From NCBI RefSeq assembly GCF_030680185.1, contig NZ_JAUXVZ010000032.1, positions 1 to 64,000 on the forward strand: DNA of 64,000 bases, written 5' to 3'. Under the pieces are notes generated by a model. The model saw only the letters and a program-made list of their open reading frames with translations, was not told where the DNA came from and did no database searches. This document shows positions 25,401 to 37,941 of this stretch, piece by piece; the first letter of the stretch is position 1, and every line of letters starts with the position of its first letter. The position numbers were made by a program, and so were the translations under genes. The DNA comes from Phenylobacterium sp. Its GTDB lineage: Bacteria; Pseudomonadota; Alphaproteobacteria; Caulobacterales; Caulobacteraceae.

Positions 25401-27535
25401 GCGATGAGATCAAGGCTGACCATGGGGTCGGCCCCGCGGGCGCCCTCGGCCTGATCGACCTTGACACCCAGATAGGTCGTGCGGGGACGGATCTTCAGAT
25501 TCACCGATTCCCGCACCGGCCGGCCGCCCGGCTCGAAGACGCTGACCGTCGTGGCGGCCACGAGGGGTTGGGCGTTCTCGGCCGCCTGGGGCGGCAGGGT
25601 GATGATCGCCCGGCCTTCGCCGTCGGTGACCGTGCGACCGAGTTCGACGAACGCCTCCTGGAAGGGGTCGCGCTGGTTGCCCCACTGATAGTCCTCGAAG
25701 GCCGGGAAGGGATCGGGATCGACCCGCAGCCGCGCCTCGCCCTCGGCCTGCAGGCCAGAGCCTGGCGCGCCATAGAGGAAGCGGGCGTTGATATCGAGGT
25801 TGCGGCTCTGGCCCACGGCCACCGGGGTCGCGGCCTGGCCGGTGACCGTGACCGCCAGGCGCTGAGGCGCAAAGTCTTCGACGGCGAAGGTGACCTCGCC
25901 CGCCGGGGTCTCCAGGCCTTCGACCTCGAGCGTCGCCCGCCAGCGGCCGCGGGGCGCGCTGCGGGGCAGGCTGATATCGGCGGCGGCCGAGCCCAGGGGC
26001 GCCCCGTCGAAGGCGTAGCGCCGGAATTCCACGCCGGACGGCCGGCGCACCACGATGGCGCCCTTGCGGTCCTTCACCGCCCGGGCCTCCCGGTTGCGCA
26101 TCAGAGCGTTCAGGTGGACGGTCTCGCCGGGGCGATAGACCCCCCGGTCGGTATAGAGATAGGCGTCGACCACCGAGCCTGCGGTGCGACCCGAGGTGCT
26201 GACGGCGGCGGCTTCGATGCGGCCGCCGACGCCCAGGCGCGACAGGTCGGCTGGCGGGCGGTCGAGATCGAGCACCGCCAGGTCGCCCTGGGGACCATAG
26301 GCCATGATCATCTTGGCCCGCAGGCCGCCCTCGCCCTTGGTCAGGGCGGCGTCGAAGCGGGCCCGACCCTGGCCGTCGGTGCGAGCCTCGGCCAGGTCCT
26401 CGCCATTGGCGGCCACCAGGGCGACACGGACGCCCGACTGGGTCCGCGCGCTCTTCAGGGAGCGAACCACCACGTCGGTGGCCTCGGCCCCGGCATAGGC
26501 GCTGAGCGCCATGTCGGTGAAGATGATCCAGCGCCGGGCCTGGGCCGGGGGATTGTTGTCGCCGTCGGTGAGGTTGCGGCCGCCCGAGGCGTCGCGGGCC
26601 TTGATCACATAACCGCCGGGCTTCATCTCGCGCAGCACTGCGCCCAGGGGAAAGACGGTGGTGGCTCGCTGGCCGGCCTCGCCGGTGACGGCGACCTCGC
26701 CGGTCCAGATCTTCTGGCCCTCCTGATCGGGGCTGTCGGAGCCCCAGTCATAGGCGTATTCGCCCTCGGCGGTGGGTTCCGGGGCGCTGATCGCGGTGCG
26801 GACCAGGTTGCGGTCGGCCACGCGCCAGACCTCGATCTCCAGGCGGCTGACATTGACGGTCTCGATGCCGACCCCGTCGGAGTCCTCCCGGGGCAGGATG
26901 ACGCCGTCGCCGGCGAAACCGACGAAGGGCGGCTTTTCCCCGAAGGTGAAATCCACATCGGCGTTGGCCGCCAGGGTCTCGCCGCCGCGGGCGGGCAGCC
27001 CCTTGAGCAGGGTCACGCGGCGATCATTGAAGCCGAGGCCGGCCAGGCAAAGTTCGGAGCCTTCGACGGAGATGGCCGGCGTCTCGCCCAGGTCGGGCGA
27101 GACCAGGACATAGTCGCCATAGGAGGTCTCTGGATCCAGCGGGCGGCTCATCTCCACGCAGGCCTGCGGCTGGGCGCTGCTCGTATCTATGCGGGTGCGC
27201 CAGACGGCGAAGCCTTCGGGCATGGGGACGCCCCGGCGGGGCGCATCGGCGGCGCGGGGGCGGCCAAACAGGGACCAGCCGCCCGGCACCACCTCGCCGC
27301 CCGCCACCACGGTGCGGGGAATGCTCAGGATGTCCACGCCCTTGGCGGTGAGGAAACCGCAGCCAAAGGCGCCGATGATCAGGGCGGCGGCCACCACCAC
27401 CGGCGCGCGGCCGTGCGACATGCGGTCCCTGGCCCGGCGCCACCAGGGCGCCTTGGGCGGCGGTGCGTCGGGCGCCGCCTCGGGCGGGGGCTGCGGGGGG
27501 GCCGCTTCGGCAGGCGTCTCGTCGCTCGGCGTCAT
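22454..27535 (-). CDS. alpha-2-macroglobulin family protein (bacterial A2M, YfhM/YfaS-like)
   Basis: 1693 aa; MG and bait-region architecture; YPYGCTEQLVSAAYPL; paired with pbpC. Confidence 0.92.
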   Translation of the reverse strand: MTPSDETPAEAAPPQPPPEAAPDAPPPKAPWWRRARDRMSHGRAPVVVAAALIIGAFGCGFLTAKGVDILSIPRTVVAGGEVVPGGWSLFGRPRAADAPRRGVPMPEGFAVWRTRIDTSSAQPQACVEMSRPLDPETSYGDYVLVSPDLGETPAISVEGSELCLAGLGFNDRRVTLLKGLPARGGETLAANADVDFTFGEKPPFVGFAGDGVILPREDSDGVGIETVNVSRLEIEVWRVADRNLVRTAISAPEPTAEGEYAYDWGSDSPDQEGQKIWTGEVAVTGEAGQRATTVFPLGAVLREMKPGGYVIKARDASGGRNLTDGDNNPPAQARRWIIFTDMALSAYAGAEATDVVVRSLKSARTQSGVRVALVAANGEDLAEARTDGQGRARFDAALTKGEGGLRAKMIMAYGPQGDLAVLDLDRPPADLSRLGVGGRIEAAAVSTSGRTAGSVVDAYLYTDRGVYRPGETVHLNALMRNREARAVKDRKGAIVVRRPSGVEFRRYAFDGAPLGSAAADISLPRSAPRGRWRATLEVEGLETPAGEVTFAVEDFAPQRLAVTVTGQAATPVAVGQSRNLDINARFLYGAPGSGLQAEGEARLRVDPDPFPAFEDYQWGNQRDPFQEAFVELGRTVTDGEGRAIITLPPQAAENAQPLVAATTVSVFEPGGRPVRESVNLKIRPRTTYLGVKVDQAEGARGADPMVSLDLIAVNPAGQRIAAPGVTWRLVSENWDYDWFQQDGRWQWRRTSRDALVDQGTVDLAAGEPARLSRRLGWGDYRIELSGPDGAASVIRFTSGWGAPAEDAEAPDIVRVSAGDRTYAQGDTVEITLKPPYAGEVQVAVATDRVLDFRTLTVGENGGTVRFQTDARWGGGAYVMVTVVQPRDPVQTPKPRRALGLVYVPLDPKGRKLEVDLGTPEKAGAREALSVPVTVRGAGLGQRVRVTLAAVDEGILQLTRFDSPDPAKWYFGKRALGVDYRDDYGRLLDPNLGAPANVNFGGDEIGGEGLTVTPIKTVALWSGVVETGRDGRATIQLPAPDFNGELRLMAVAWTDDAVGSASKPLVVREPVVAELALPRFLAPGDTAFATLELHNIEGRAGEYIAQLTGEGGILAPFRKAYDLAIGRRLAERVPLEAPRVAGIGKVSLAVTGPGFSSTRDYPLQTRLGWGRETRTTTALQQPGTAFTPTPQLLAGLAAGDATLQVSYSPFRGFDPGPIAVSLLRYPYGCTEQLVSAAYPLLYASNVSQDPKARRSSTGLNQAVSRLLDRQTLDGAFGLWRVGDGEADAWLGAYATDFLIEAQKAGAPVPASSLDRALGAMRQISRPEGWASVSYRLEYPDWWAGSPQASTSATESMRRRASAYALYVLAKGGRGDLARLRWWHDVQMKSEASPLAKAHVGAGLALMGDKARSRSAFRQAVRSLNYREEADWYQSPLRDLAAVIALAYEAGETDIARELQGRLENAVEDPEALNTQEQARLLQAAQAMMNAAGPLNIQASGAIPLTAVAGGPRWAVGKLADSRFVNSGEGAVWRTVTVTGAPVSAPSATSNGLTLQKRLLSFTGGPVDPASLTQGDRVIIIVSGRAQQARSMALVIDDPLPAGFEIETVLGPDDAQSGPFRFLGELSSADVQEARDDRYVAAMDLPGREDFAFAYVARAVTPGDFLLPGAQARDMYRPAVNARTSVGRTVIAPGQ

Positions 27536-27619
27536 CAGCTTCCCCCCGGTATGGCCTTAGACAGCCGGTCTAGAGGAGCCCGACGACGGGGTCACCGTCA
27601 ATCGCTCGTGGGGTGCGGC

Positions 27620-29092
27620 TCAGTTCAGCGCCAGGGTGAGGGATTTCACCTGCAGATAGTCATCGACGCCATAGGTCGAGCCTTCCCGGCCATAGCCCGA
27701 CTGCTTGACGCCGCCGAACGGGTTGGCGGCGTTGGAGATCACGCCGGTGTTCACGCCGATGATCCCGGCCTCCAGGCCGCGCCCGGCCCGCATGGCGCGG
27801 TCCAGGTCGCGGGTGAACAGATAGGCCGCCAGCCCGAATTCCGAGGCGTTGGCCCGCGACAGAGCCTCATCTTCGGTCAGGAAGCTGAAGACCGGCGCTA
27901 CGGGGCCAAAGGTCTCCTCGGTGGCGAACAGGCGATCGTCGCCGCCCGCCAGGACCGTGGGCTGGAAGAACCGGCCGCCCAGGGCGTGCCGTGCGCCGCC
28001 GGTCAACACCCGGCCGCCGCTGGCCTTGGTGCGTGCGATATGGTCCTCCACCTTGTCCAGGGCCTTGGCGTTGATCAGCGGGCCGATCTCGACGCCGTCC
28101 TCGAAGGGCTTGCCCACCTTCAGGCCGGCGACCCGGGCGGTCAGCCGTTCCAGGAAGTCGGCTTGCACCGCCTGATGCACATAGAGGCGGTTGGGGCAGA
28201 CACAGGTCTGGCCGGCGGCGCGGAACTTCGCGGCGATCGCGCCCTCGACGGCGGCGTCCAGGTCGGCGTCCTCGAAGACGATCAGCGGCGCGGCTCCGCC
28301 CAGCTCCATCGACAGGCGCTTGAGGGTCGGCGCGCAGTCGGCGGCCAGCTTACGGCCCACATCTGTGGAGCCGGTGAAGGAGAGCTTGCGGATCAGCTTC
28401 GAGCCCGTCAGGCGCGCGCCCACCTCGCTGTTGGCGCCGGTGACCACCGAGAAGACGCCCTCGGGAACGCCAGCCTCCAGGGCGAGCCTGCCCAGGGCCA
28501 GGGCGGTGAAGGGCGTGGCGGAGGCCGGCTTCAGCACCACCGTGCAGCCGGCGCAGAAGGCCGCAGCCACCTTGCGGGTGATCATGGCGGCGGGGAAGTT
28601 CCAGGGCGTGATGGCCGCCACCGGACCCACGGGCTCGCGGAAGGCCAGGATCAGGTCCTCATCCTTGGCGCTCTCGATGGCGCGGCCGTCCAGGCGCTCG
28701 GCCATGCCGGCGAACCAGGTGATGAAGGAATTGGCGTAGCGGACCTCGCCCAGGGCCTCCTTCCAAGGCTTGCCGTTTTCGAGCGAGATCAGGGCGGCCA
28801 GCCCGTCTTCGTTGGCCGTGACGAGCTCGGCCCAGCGGCCCAGGATTTCCCCCCGGGTCTTGCCCTTGCGGGCCGCCCAGTCGGGGAAGGCGCGGGCGGC
28901 GGCCGAAATCGCCGCATCGACCACATCGCCGGACAGGCTGGGGACATGACCGAGGACCGTCTCCTCCGAGGGGTCCTCCACCGCGATGGGGTCGCCGCCG
29001 TCAGAGATCCACCGGCCATCGACCAGGGCCTGTTCGAGGATGAGGTCGGCGCCCAGCTTGGCGAGGGCCTGGGGGGATGCCTGTTCGGACAT
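27620..29092 (-). CDS. gabD: NAD(P)-dependent succinate-semialdehyde dehydrogenase
   Basis: ALDH motifs PWNFPAAMITRKVAAAFCAGCTVVLKPA, MELGGAAPLIVFEDAD, RAAGQTCVCPNR; start at MSEQASPQAL. Confidence 0.88.
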   Translation of the reverse strand: MSEQASPQALAKLGADLILEQALVDGRWISDGGDPIAVEDPSEETVLGHVPSLSGDVVDAAISAAARAFPDWAARKGKTRGEILGRWAELVTANEDGLAALISLENGKPWKEALGEVRYANSFITWFAGMAERLDGRAIESAKDEDLILAFREPVGPVAAITPWNFPAAMITRKVAAAFCAGCTVVLKPASATPFTALALGRLALEAGVPEGVFSVVTGANSEVGARLTGSKLIRKLSFTGSTDVGRKLAADCAPTLKRLSMELGGAAPLIVFEDADLDAAVEGAIAAKFRAAGQTCVCPNRLYVHQAVQADFLERLTARVAGLKVGKPFEDGVEIGPLINAKALDKVEDHIARTKASGGRVLTGGARHALGGRFFQPTVLAGGDDRLFATEETFGPVAPVFSFLTEDEALSRANASEFGLAAYLFTRDLDRAMRAGRGLEAGIIGVNTGVISNAANPFGGVKQSGYGREGSTYGVDDYLQVKSLTLALN

Positions 29093-29237
29093 GACGGTCT
29101 CCTTGGTCGGGGATGGGCCTTCTTCAAACGCACGAAGGCCGGCGGGGCGCCGGCGGCTTGACGTCGCCGCCGGCCAGGGCTTGCATCGGCGCCAATCGGC
29201 GCGCCGCGTCGCGCCCGTGGCAAGGAAGTCTTTTCGC

Positions 29238-31052
29238 ATGAAAACCCAGCTGCTGGCCGCCACAGCGGTCGCCCTGATCGGGCTCGGCCCACTTGGCGTC
29301 GCCCAGGCCCAGCCCGCCGCCCAGAAACCTACGCCGGCCCAGGCCAAGGCCTTCATCGACGAGGCCGAGGCTCAGCTGGAAGCTCTCAGCCTCTATGTCG
29401 CCAAGTCCGCCTGGGTGCGGGCCACCTACATCACCGAGGACACCCAGTGGCTGGAAGCCAAGGCGGTGGGCGAGGAAAAGGAGCTGGCCGCCCAGCTCGC
29501 CATGCAGGCGGCCCGCTATGACGGGGTCGCGGTCGATCCGGTCACCGCCCGCAAGCTGAAGCTGCTCAAGCTCTATCTGACCCTGCCGGCCCCTGACCGC
29601 GCCGGGGCGGCCGCCGAGCTGGCCCGCCTGGAATCCCGCCTGGACTCCACCTATTCCACCGGCAAGTTCAGCTACAAGGGCGCGCCGATCACCCTCAACG
29701 ACGCCGAGGAGATCATGCGGGAGTCCCGCGATCCGGCCGAACTGAAGGCGGTCTGGGAGGGCTGGCGCACGGTGTCGCCCCCCATGCGCGCCGACTATGC
29801 GCAGCTGGTGGCCCTGGCCAATGAGGGGGCGGCGGGGCTGGGCTACAAGGACGCCGGCGTGCTCTGGCGCGACAAGTACGACATGGACCCCGACGCCTTC
29901 GCCGGCGAGGCCGACCGTCTGTGGAGCCAGGTCGAGCCCTTCTACAAGAACCTGCACTGCTATGTGCGCGCCCGGCTGAACGACCGCTATGGCGATGCGG
30001 TGCAGCCGCGCACCGGCCCCATCCGCGCCGACCTGACCGGCAATATGTGGGCCCAGAGCTGGGGCAATATCTATGACGTGGTCGCCCCGGCCGAAGTCCG
30101 CTCCAGCTATGACCTGGACGAGCTGCTGGTGAAGGCCGGCTATGACCCGACCCGGATGGTGAAGACCGGCGAGGCCTTCTATTCGTCGCTCGGCCTGGCG
30201 CCCCTGCCGCAGACCTTCTGGGAGCGGTCGATGATCACGAGGCCCGAGGACCGCGAGGTGGTGTGCCACGCCTCGGCCTGGAACCTGGACGGCAAGGACG
30301 ACATCCGGATCAAGATGTGCACCCGCGTGAACGGCGAGGACTTCTTCACCGTGCACCACGAGCTGGGCCACAACTACTATCAGCGGGCCTATGCCGATCA
30401 GCCCTATCTGTTCAAGGGCGGGGCCAATGACGGCTTCCACGAGGCGATCGGCGACTTCGCCGCGCTCTCGTCCCTGACGCCGACCTATCTGCAGCAGATC
30501 GGCCTGCTGGAGACCACGCCCGGCGAGGCCGAGGACATTCCGTTCCTGCTGAAGACGGCGCTGGACAAGATCGCCTTCCTGCCGTTCGGCCTGATGGTCG
30601 ACAAATGGCGCTGGCAGGTGTTCGCAGGCGAGGTCACGCCGGAGACCTATAACGAGGCCTGGTGGGCGCTGCGGACCCAGTACCAGGGGATCACCCCGCC
30701 GGGGCCGCGGCCGGCCGACGCCTTCGATCCGGGGGCCAAGTACCACATCCCCGGAAACACGCCCTACATGCGCTACTTCCTGGCCCACATCTATCAGTTC
30801 CAGTTCCACCAGGCGGCCTGCGCCCAGGCCGGCTGGCAGGGGCCGCTGCATCGCTGCTCGGTCTATGACCAGGCCGAGATGGGGGCGAAGTTCAACGCCA
30901 TGATGGAGATGGGTCAGTCCAAGCCCTGGCCGGACGCGCTGGAAGCGTTCACCGGCCAGCGCCAGACCGACGCCAGCGCGGTGGCCGCCTATTTCGCCCC
31001 GCTGAACACCTGGCTGACGCAGCAGAACCAGGGCGAACAGTGCGGCTGGTGA
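29238..31052 (+). CDS. M2 family peptidyl-dipeptidase (ACE-like)
   Basis: Signal peptide; zinc motif FTVHHELGHNYYQRAY; M2-like C terminus. Confidence 0.88.
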   Translation: MKTQLLAATAVALIGLGPLGVAQAQPAAQKPTPAQAKAFIDEAEAQLEALSLYVAKSAWVRATYITEDTQWLEAKAVGEEKELAAQLAMQAARYDGVAVDPVTARKLKLLKLYLTLPAPDRAGAAAELARLESRLDSTYSTGKFSYKGAPITLNDAEEIMRESRDPAELKAVWEGWRTVSPPMRADYAQLVALANEGAAGLGYKDAGVLWRDKYDMDPDAFAGEADRLWSQVEPFYKNLHCYVRARLNDRYGDAVQPRTGPIRADLTGNMWAQSWGNIYDVVAPAEVRSSYDLDELLVKAGYDPTRMVKTGEAFYSSLGLAPLPQTFWERSMITRPEDREVVCHASAWNLDGKDDIRIKMCTRVNGEDFFTVHHELGHNYYQRAYADQPYLFKGGANDGFHEAIGDFAALSSLTPTYLQQIGLLETTPGEAEDIPFLLKTALDKIAFLPFGLMVDKWRWQVFAGEVTPETYNEAWWALRTQYQGITPPGPRPADAFDPGAKYHIPGNTPYMRYFLAHIYQFQFHQAACAQAGWQGPLHRCSVYDQAEMGAKFNAMMEMGQSKPWPDALEAFTGQRQTDASAVAAYFAPLNTWLTQQNQGEQCGW

Positions 31053-31084
31053 TGCGCCTCGCGCTCGCGGCCTGACGTCGTCCG

Positions 31085-31120
31085 CCGCCCAGGCTGCGAG
31101 GCCTGGGCGGAAGCTTTCGT
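31085..31120 (+). terminator. probable terminator after M2 peptidase gene
   Basis: CCGCCCAGG...CCTGGGCGG stem; only a modest T stretch follows. Confidence 0.45.
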
Positions 31121-31150
31121 TTACCGTCTTCTGCGGGGGGTTCGTTTACC
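31116..31150. repeat. direct repeat TTCGTTTACC x2
   Basis: 31116-31125 and 31141-31150, identical, 25 bp start-to-start, upstream of the TadG-like gene. Confidence 0.7.
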
Positions 31151-31205
31151 CTGAGGCCGCATCATGCCTGCTCGACACCCATAAAGAGCCGAGCGGGGCG
31201 CAGAC

Positions 31206-32771
31206 GTGCGAACCTCTATCCTTAAGGGCCTGACCGCCCGCCTGAAATCCGGAGCCCGCGACGAGAGCGGGGCGGCGGCGATGATCTTCGCCGTGGCGCT
31301 GGTCCTGCTGGCGCCCCTGACGCTCGGGGTCTTTGACCTCTATATCGCCGCCAACCAGAAGCAGAAGCTGCAGGACGCCCTGGACGCCGCGGCGCTCTAT
31401 GCGGCCCGCTCGTCGGCCCAGACCGAGAAAGACATCAACGAGATCGGCCAGCGGGCGCTGCAGGCCAACCTCTCGGCCTTCCCGGGCTCGGCGCTGATCA
31501 CGGCCACCTTCGTGCTCGACGGCCCCAAGGTGGTGGGATCGGCCGAGATGGCGCCCATGGCCGTCTCCGCCGGCTTCTTCGAGCACGCCAACGTTCGGGC
31601 CAACACCGAGGTGTTGCGGGCCATGGACCGTCTGGAAGTGGCCCTGGTGCTCGACAATACGGGCTCGATGGCGGGAACCAAGCTTTCGACCTTGAAGACC
31701 GCCGCCAAGGACCTGGTGGACAAGCTGGAAGCCGCCGGCTCGCGCAGCACGGCCACCGATCCGATCCGGATTTCCCTGGTGCCCTTCTCCAGCACCGTGC
31801 GGATCTATGAAAACGTCAGCGTCAAGAACTACAACACCTCGACCCGGACGGGCCCGGGCATCCCCAACTGGGTGGACAGCCGCGCCCAGGGCCATGGCGC
31901 CGCTGGCGTCGATATCTTCACCACCGTCAACACCGACCGGTTCGCCGTCCTCAAGTCGATGAAGGGCTCCCAGGTCTGGGGGGGCTGCGTCGAGAGCCGC
32001 CGCCCGCCGTTCGACGTGCAGGACACGGCGCCTTACCCCGCCAAGGTCGACAGCTATTTCGTGCCCTACTTCGCCCCCGATGAGCCCGATGACAGCGGCA
32101 ACTGGTGGTCGGTGAAGCGCTACTACAACAATTACATTCCCGACAAATCCACCGGCAGTTTCAAGGACCTCCAGGGCAACGTCGCCAAGTACAAGGACGC
32201 CACGCCGAGCACCAGCGGGCCGAACCGAGACTGCGACCTGGAGCCTGTCGCGCGCCTGACGACCGACATGACCAAGCTGAAGTCGGCCATCGACGACATG
32301 AAGGCGGTGGGGAACACCAACATTCCTATGGGCCTCGTCTGGGGCTGGCATACCTTGTCGCCCAACGCGCCGTTCGCCGATGGCGTGGCCTATGGGACCA
32401 AGAACCACCGGAAGATCATCATCCTGATGACCGACGGCGACAACGTCGCCAGCACGGGGAATTACGAGAACGATTCCTCATACAGCGGCATCGGCTACAT
32501 CTGGCAGAACCTGCTCGGGATCACGTCTGGCACAAGCACGGCCCGGACCAATGCGATGAACGGCCGCCTGAAGCTGCTGTGCGAGAACATCAAGGCCAAG
32601 GACATCGTGCTCTATACGGTGCGGGTCGAGGTCAAGACCGGCTCCAGCGAGCTCCTGAAGACCTGCGCGACGGACTCCGAGAAATTCTTCGACGTGCAGA
32701 ACGTGGCCCAGCTGGGTGCGGCCTTCGACGCCATCGCCGGCTCCATCGACAACCTGCGGCTCACGAAATAG
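31206..32771 (+). CDS. TadG-like pilus/vWA domain protein
   Basis: N-terminal DESGAAAMIFAVALVLLAPLTLGVFDLYIAANQKQKLQDALDAAALYAAR; vWA MIDAS VALVLDNTGSM. Confidence 0.85.
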   Translation: MRTSILKGLTARLKSGARDESGAAAMIFAVALVLLAPLTLGVFDLYIAANQKQKLQDALDAAALYAARSSAQTEKDINEIGQRALQANLSAFPGSALITATFVLDGPKVVGSAEMAPMAVSAGFFEHANVRANTEVLRAMDRLEVALVLDNTGSMAGTKLSTLKTAAKDLVDKLEAAGSRSTATDPIRISLVPFSSTVRIYENVSVKNYNTSTRTGPGIPNWVDSRAQGHGAAGVDIFTTVNTDRFAVLKSMKGSQVWGGCVESRRPPFDVQDTAPYPAKVDSYFVPYFAPDEPDDSGNWWSVKRYYNNYIPDKSTGSFKDLQGNVAKYKDATPSTSGPNRDCDLEPVARLTTDMTKLKSAIDDMKAVGNTNIPMGLVWGWHTLSPNAPFADGVAYGTKNHRKIIILMTDGDNVASTGNYENDSSYSGIGYIWQNLLGITSGTSTARTNAMNGRLKLLCENIKAKDIVLYTVRVEVKTGSSELLKTCATDSEKFFDVQNVAQLGAAFDAIAGSIDNLRLTK

Positions 32772-32830
32772 GGACTGGAGGCGGCCGCCATGACGGGTGG
32801 CCCCAATCCCAGGCTCAAGGTCTTGGCGGA

Positions 32831-35299
<2,469 letters not shown>

Positions 35300-35387
35300 G
35301 GCCGCGTTGAGTCTGCCTTTTGCGTTGTCGGCCAGCCTCGCCCGCGCGGAGTTAAATTTTTGTGGCCGGGCGTCAATTTTCCGGCGG

Positions 35388-36365
35388 CTACAGCAGCTTG
35401 ATCTCGCGCAGACGCTGTTGGAGATAGCCGTCGGCGGTGATCGGCTCGCGATAGCGGTCGGGATGGGCCCCATCGATGCAAGTGGCGAGCGTCCGGATTT
35501 CGTAGTCCGGATTGAAGTGCAGGAAGAAGGGCGTCGAATAGCGCGCCACGCCCCGCCGCTCCGGCGCGGGATTGACCACGCGGTGGGTGGTCGAAGGCAG
35601 CCGGTGGTTGGTCAGCCGCTGCAGCATGTCGCCGATATTGCAGACCAGGGCGCCCGGCGGCGGATTGATCGCCAGCCAGCTGCCGTCGCGCCGCAGCACC
35701 TCCAGCCCGGCCTCCTCGGCGCCCAGCAACAGGGTGATGACGTTGATGTCCTCGTGGGCGGCGGCGCGGATGTGCGGCCCGTCTCCGGCGGTCGGCGGAT
35801 AGTGCAGCAGGCGCAGCACGGAATTGCCGTCGTTAACCGTGGGATCGAAGAAGCCGCGGTCCAGGTCGAGATAGACGGCCAGGGCCTCCAGAACCTTGCG
35901 GCCCATGGCGTCGAGCGCGCCATAGAGCCAGGCCACGTTCGGGTGGAAATCCGGGACCTCATCTGGCCAGACATTGGGCGGCATGACGCCGGCATAGGGG
36001 TGGCCCGCCGGCAGGTCGCGGCCCATGTGCCAGAATTCCTTGAGGTCGTGGTGGGCTTCGCCCTTGGCGGTCTCGACCCCGAAGGGCGTGTAGCCGCGCT
36101 GGCCGCCCTGGCCGACCACATAGGCCTGCTTGACCGCTTCGGGCAGGGCGAAGAAGGCCTTGGCCGACCCGAGGGCGGCCTCGATGCGGCCCTGCTCCAG
36201 CCGGTGGTCGCTGATCACCGCAAACCCATAGCGGGTGAAGGAGTCGCCCAGGGCCTGGGCGAAGCCGTCGAAGTCCGCCTCATAGGCCGCAAAGGAGACC
36301 GGCTGGATAGAGTCAGGATTCACAGGGCGGGGTCCGGTTTCGCGAAGGGGTCTTAAATCGGCCAT
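35388..36365 (-). CDS. isopenicillin N synthase-like 2OG-Fe(II) oxygenase
   Basis: [42 protein letters not shown] motifs. Confidence 0.87.
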   Translation of the reverse strand: MADLRPLRETGPRPVNPDSIQPVSFAAYEADFDGFAQALGDSFTRYGFAVISDHRLEQGRIEAALGSAKAFFALPEAVKQAYVVGQGGQRGYTPFGVETAKGEAHHDLKEFWHMGRDLPAGHPYAGVMPPNVWPDEVPDFHPNVAWLYGALDAMGRKVLEALAVYLDLDRGFFDPTVNDGNSVLRLLHYPPTAGDGPHIRAAAHEDINVITLLLGAEEAGLEVLRRDGSWLAINPPPGALVCNIGDMLQRLTNHRLPSTTHRVVNPAPERRGVARYSTPFFLHFNPDYEIRTLATCIDGAHPDRYREPITADGYLQQRLREIKLL

Positions 36366-36368
36366 AAC

Positions 36369-36394
36369 GGAACTTCGTAAGGAGGCCTAGCGTT
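36369..36394 (+). promoter_or_regulatory. EcfG/SigT-type promoter for OmpA-family gene
   Basis: GGAAC (36369-36373)-N17-CGTT (36391-36394). Confidence 0.7.
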
Positions 36395-36427
36395 GCCGTA
36401 GTCATAACAATTCATTGGAGACACCAG

Positions 36428-37102
36428 ATGCGTCACCTGACCGCAGCCTCTGTGGGCCTTATCGGCGCTTTCGCCCTGAGCGCCTGCACCACCACTGACG
36501 GTTATACGGGCCAGCAAGTCCGAAACAACACCGGCACCGGCGCCCTGGCCGGCGCCCTCGGCGGCGCGGCCCTGGGCTACCTCACCAACACCAACAAGAG
36601 CTCCGAGGGGCGCAAGAACGCCCTGATCGGCGCGGGCGTCGGCGCCCTGGCCGGGGCCGCGGCCGGCAACTACATGGACCGCCAGCAGGCTGAACTGCGT
36701 CAGCAGATGGCCGGCACGGGCGTGGACGTCATCCGCCAGGGCGACAACATCATCCTGAACATGCCCGGCGACGTGACCTTCGCGGTTGATCAGTCCGACA
36801 TTCAGCCGCGCTTCTATACGGTGCTGGACGACGTGGCGCGCACCATCAACGCCTATCCGCAGACCCTGGTGGACGTCGTCGGTCACGCCGACTCCACGGG
36901 CGCCGCGGCCTACAACCAGGCCCTGTCCGAGCGTCGGGCCGGCTCGGTGGCCAACTATCTGGTCAGCCGGGGCCGCGTCATGCCCGACCGTCTCTATGTG
37001 GCCGGCCGCGGCATCAACGAACCGCGGGCGACCAACGCCACGCCGGAGGGCCGCGCCCAGAACCGCCGTGTCGAGATCGTCCTGCGTCCCCTGACCAACT
37101 GA
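36428..37102 (+). CDS. OmpA-family glycine-zipper lipoprotein (YiaD-like)
   Basis: Lipobox ALSAC; glycine zipper; OmpA C domain VDVVGHADSTGAAAYNQALSERRAGSVANYL. Confidence 0.9.
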   Translation: MRHLTAASVGLIGAFALSACTTTDGYTGQQVRNNTGTGALAGALGGAALGYLTNTNKSSEGRKNALIGAGVGALAGAAAGNYMDRQQAELRQQMAGTGVDVIRQGDNIILNMPGDVTFAVDQSDIQPRFYTVLDDVARTINAYPQTLVDVVGHADSTGAAAYNQALSERRAGSVANYLVSRGRVMPDRLYVAGRGINEPRATNATPEGRAQNRRVEIVLRPLTN

Positions 37103-37129
37103 TCGACACCGACTGAGCGCGATCTTCGG

Positions 37130-37164
37130 GAGACCCCTGGCCTTGCGCCAGGGGTCTCTTTTTT
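37130..37164 (+). terminator. strong Rho-independent terminator
   Basis: GAGACCCCTGGC-CTTGC-GCCAGGGGTCTC + TTTTTT. Confidence 0.9.
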
Positions 37165-37206
37165 CGGCCCGTTCCCAACGATTGCGCTGCGGCGTAAAAG
37201 GGGGCC

Positions 37207-37941
37207 ATGGCAGACAAGGTTCGCAAAGACGCCGTCCAGGCCCTCGACGGGCTCCTGTTCGACGGCATGACCATCATGGCCGGGGGCTTTGGCCTCTGCG
37301 GCATCCCTGAAAACCTGATCGCAGCGATCCGCGCCCATGGGGTGAAGGACCTGACGGTGATCTCCAACAATTGCGGGATCGACGGCTTCGGCCTCGGCGT
37401 CCTGCTGGAGAACCGCCAGATCAGGAAGATGATCAGCTCCTATGTGGGCGAGAACAAGCTGTTCGAGCAGCTCTACCTCTCCGGCGAACTGGAGCTGGAA
37501 TTCAATCCCCAGGGCACGCTGGCCGAACGCATCCGCGCCGGCGGCGCAGGGATTCCCGCCTTCTTCACCAAGACCGGCGTCGGCACCCTGGTGGCCGAGG
37601 GCAAGGAGGTGCGCGAGTTCGACGGCGAGCTCTATGTGATGGAGCGCGGCCTGACCGCCGACCTGGCGATCATCAAGGCCGATGTGGGCGACACCGCCGG
37701 CAATCTGGTCTTCCGCAAGACCGCGCGGAATTTCAATCCGATGATGGCCACCGCGGGCGCCAAGACGGTGGTCGAGGTGGAGCGCCTCGTGGCTCCTGGG
37801 GAGCTCGACAAGGACCACATCCACACGCCGGGCATCTATGTGGACGCCATCTTCGAAGGCGCGGCTTTCGAGAAACGGATCGAGCGCGTGACCACGCGGC
37901 CCAGGGCCGTCGAAGGCGCCGGCGCCGGGGGAGACGTCTGA
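37207..37941 (+). CDS. scoA: 3-oxoacid CoA-transferase subunit A
   Basis: [48 protein letters not shown]. Confidence 0.92.
   Translation: MADKVRKDAVQALDGLLFDGMTIMAGGFGLCGIPENLIAAIRAHGVKDLTVISNNCGIDGFGLGVLLENRQIRKMISSYVGENKLFEQLYLSGELELEFNPQGTLAERIRAGGAGIPAFFTKTGVGTLVAEGKEVREFDGELYVMERGLTADLAIIKADVGDTAGNLVFRKTARNFNPMMATAGAKTVVEVERLVAPGELDKDHIHTPGIYVDAIFEGAAFEKRIERVTTRPRAVEGAGAGGDV

Noticed and set aside
23345-29161. 1938-aa plus-strand ORF
   Set aside because: Antisense shadow of the A2M gene and gabD in high-GC DNA; low-complexity Gly/Ala/Arg/His composition, no recognisable domain, while the opposite strand encodes clear families.
29124-30851. 575-aa minus-strand ORF
   Set aside because: Antisense shadow of the M2 peptidase gene; composition typical of spurious high-GC ORFs.
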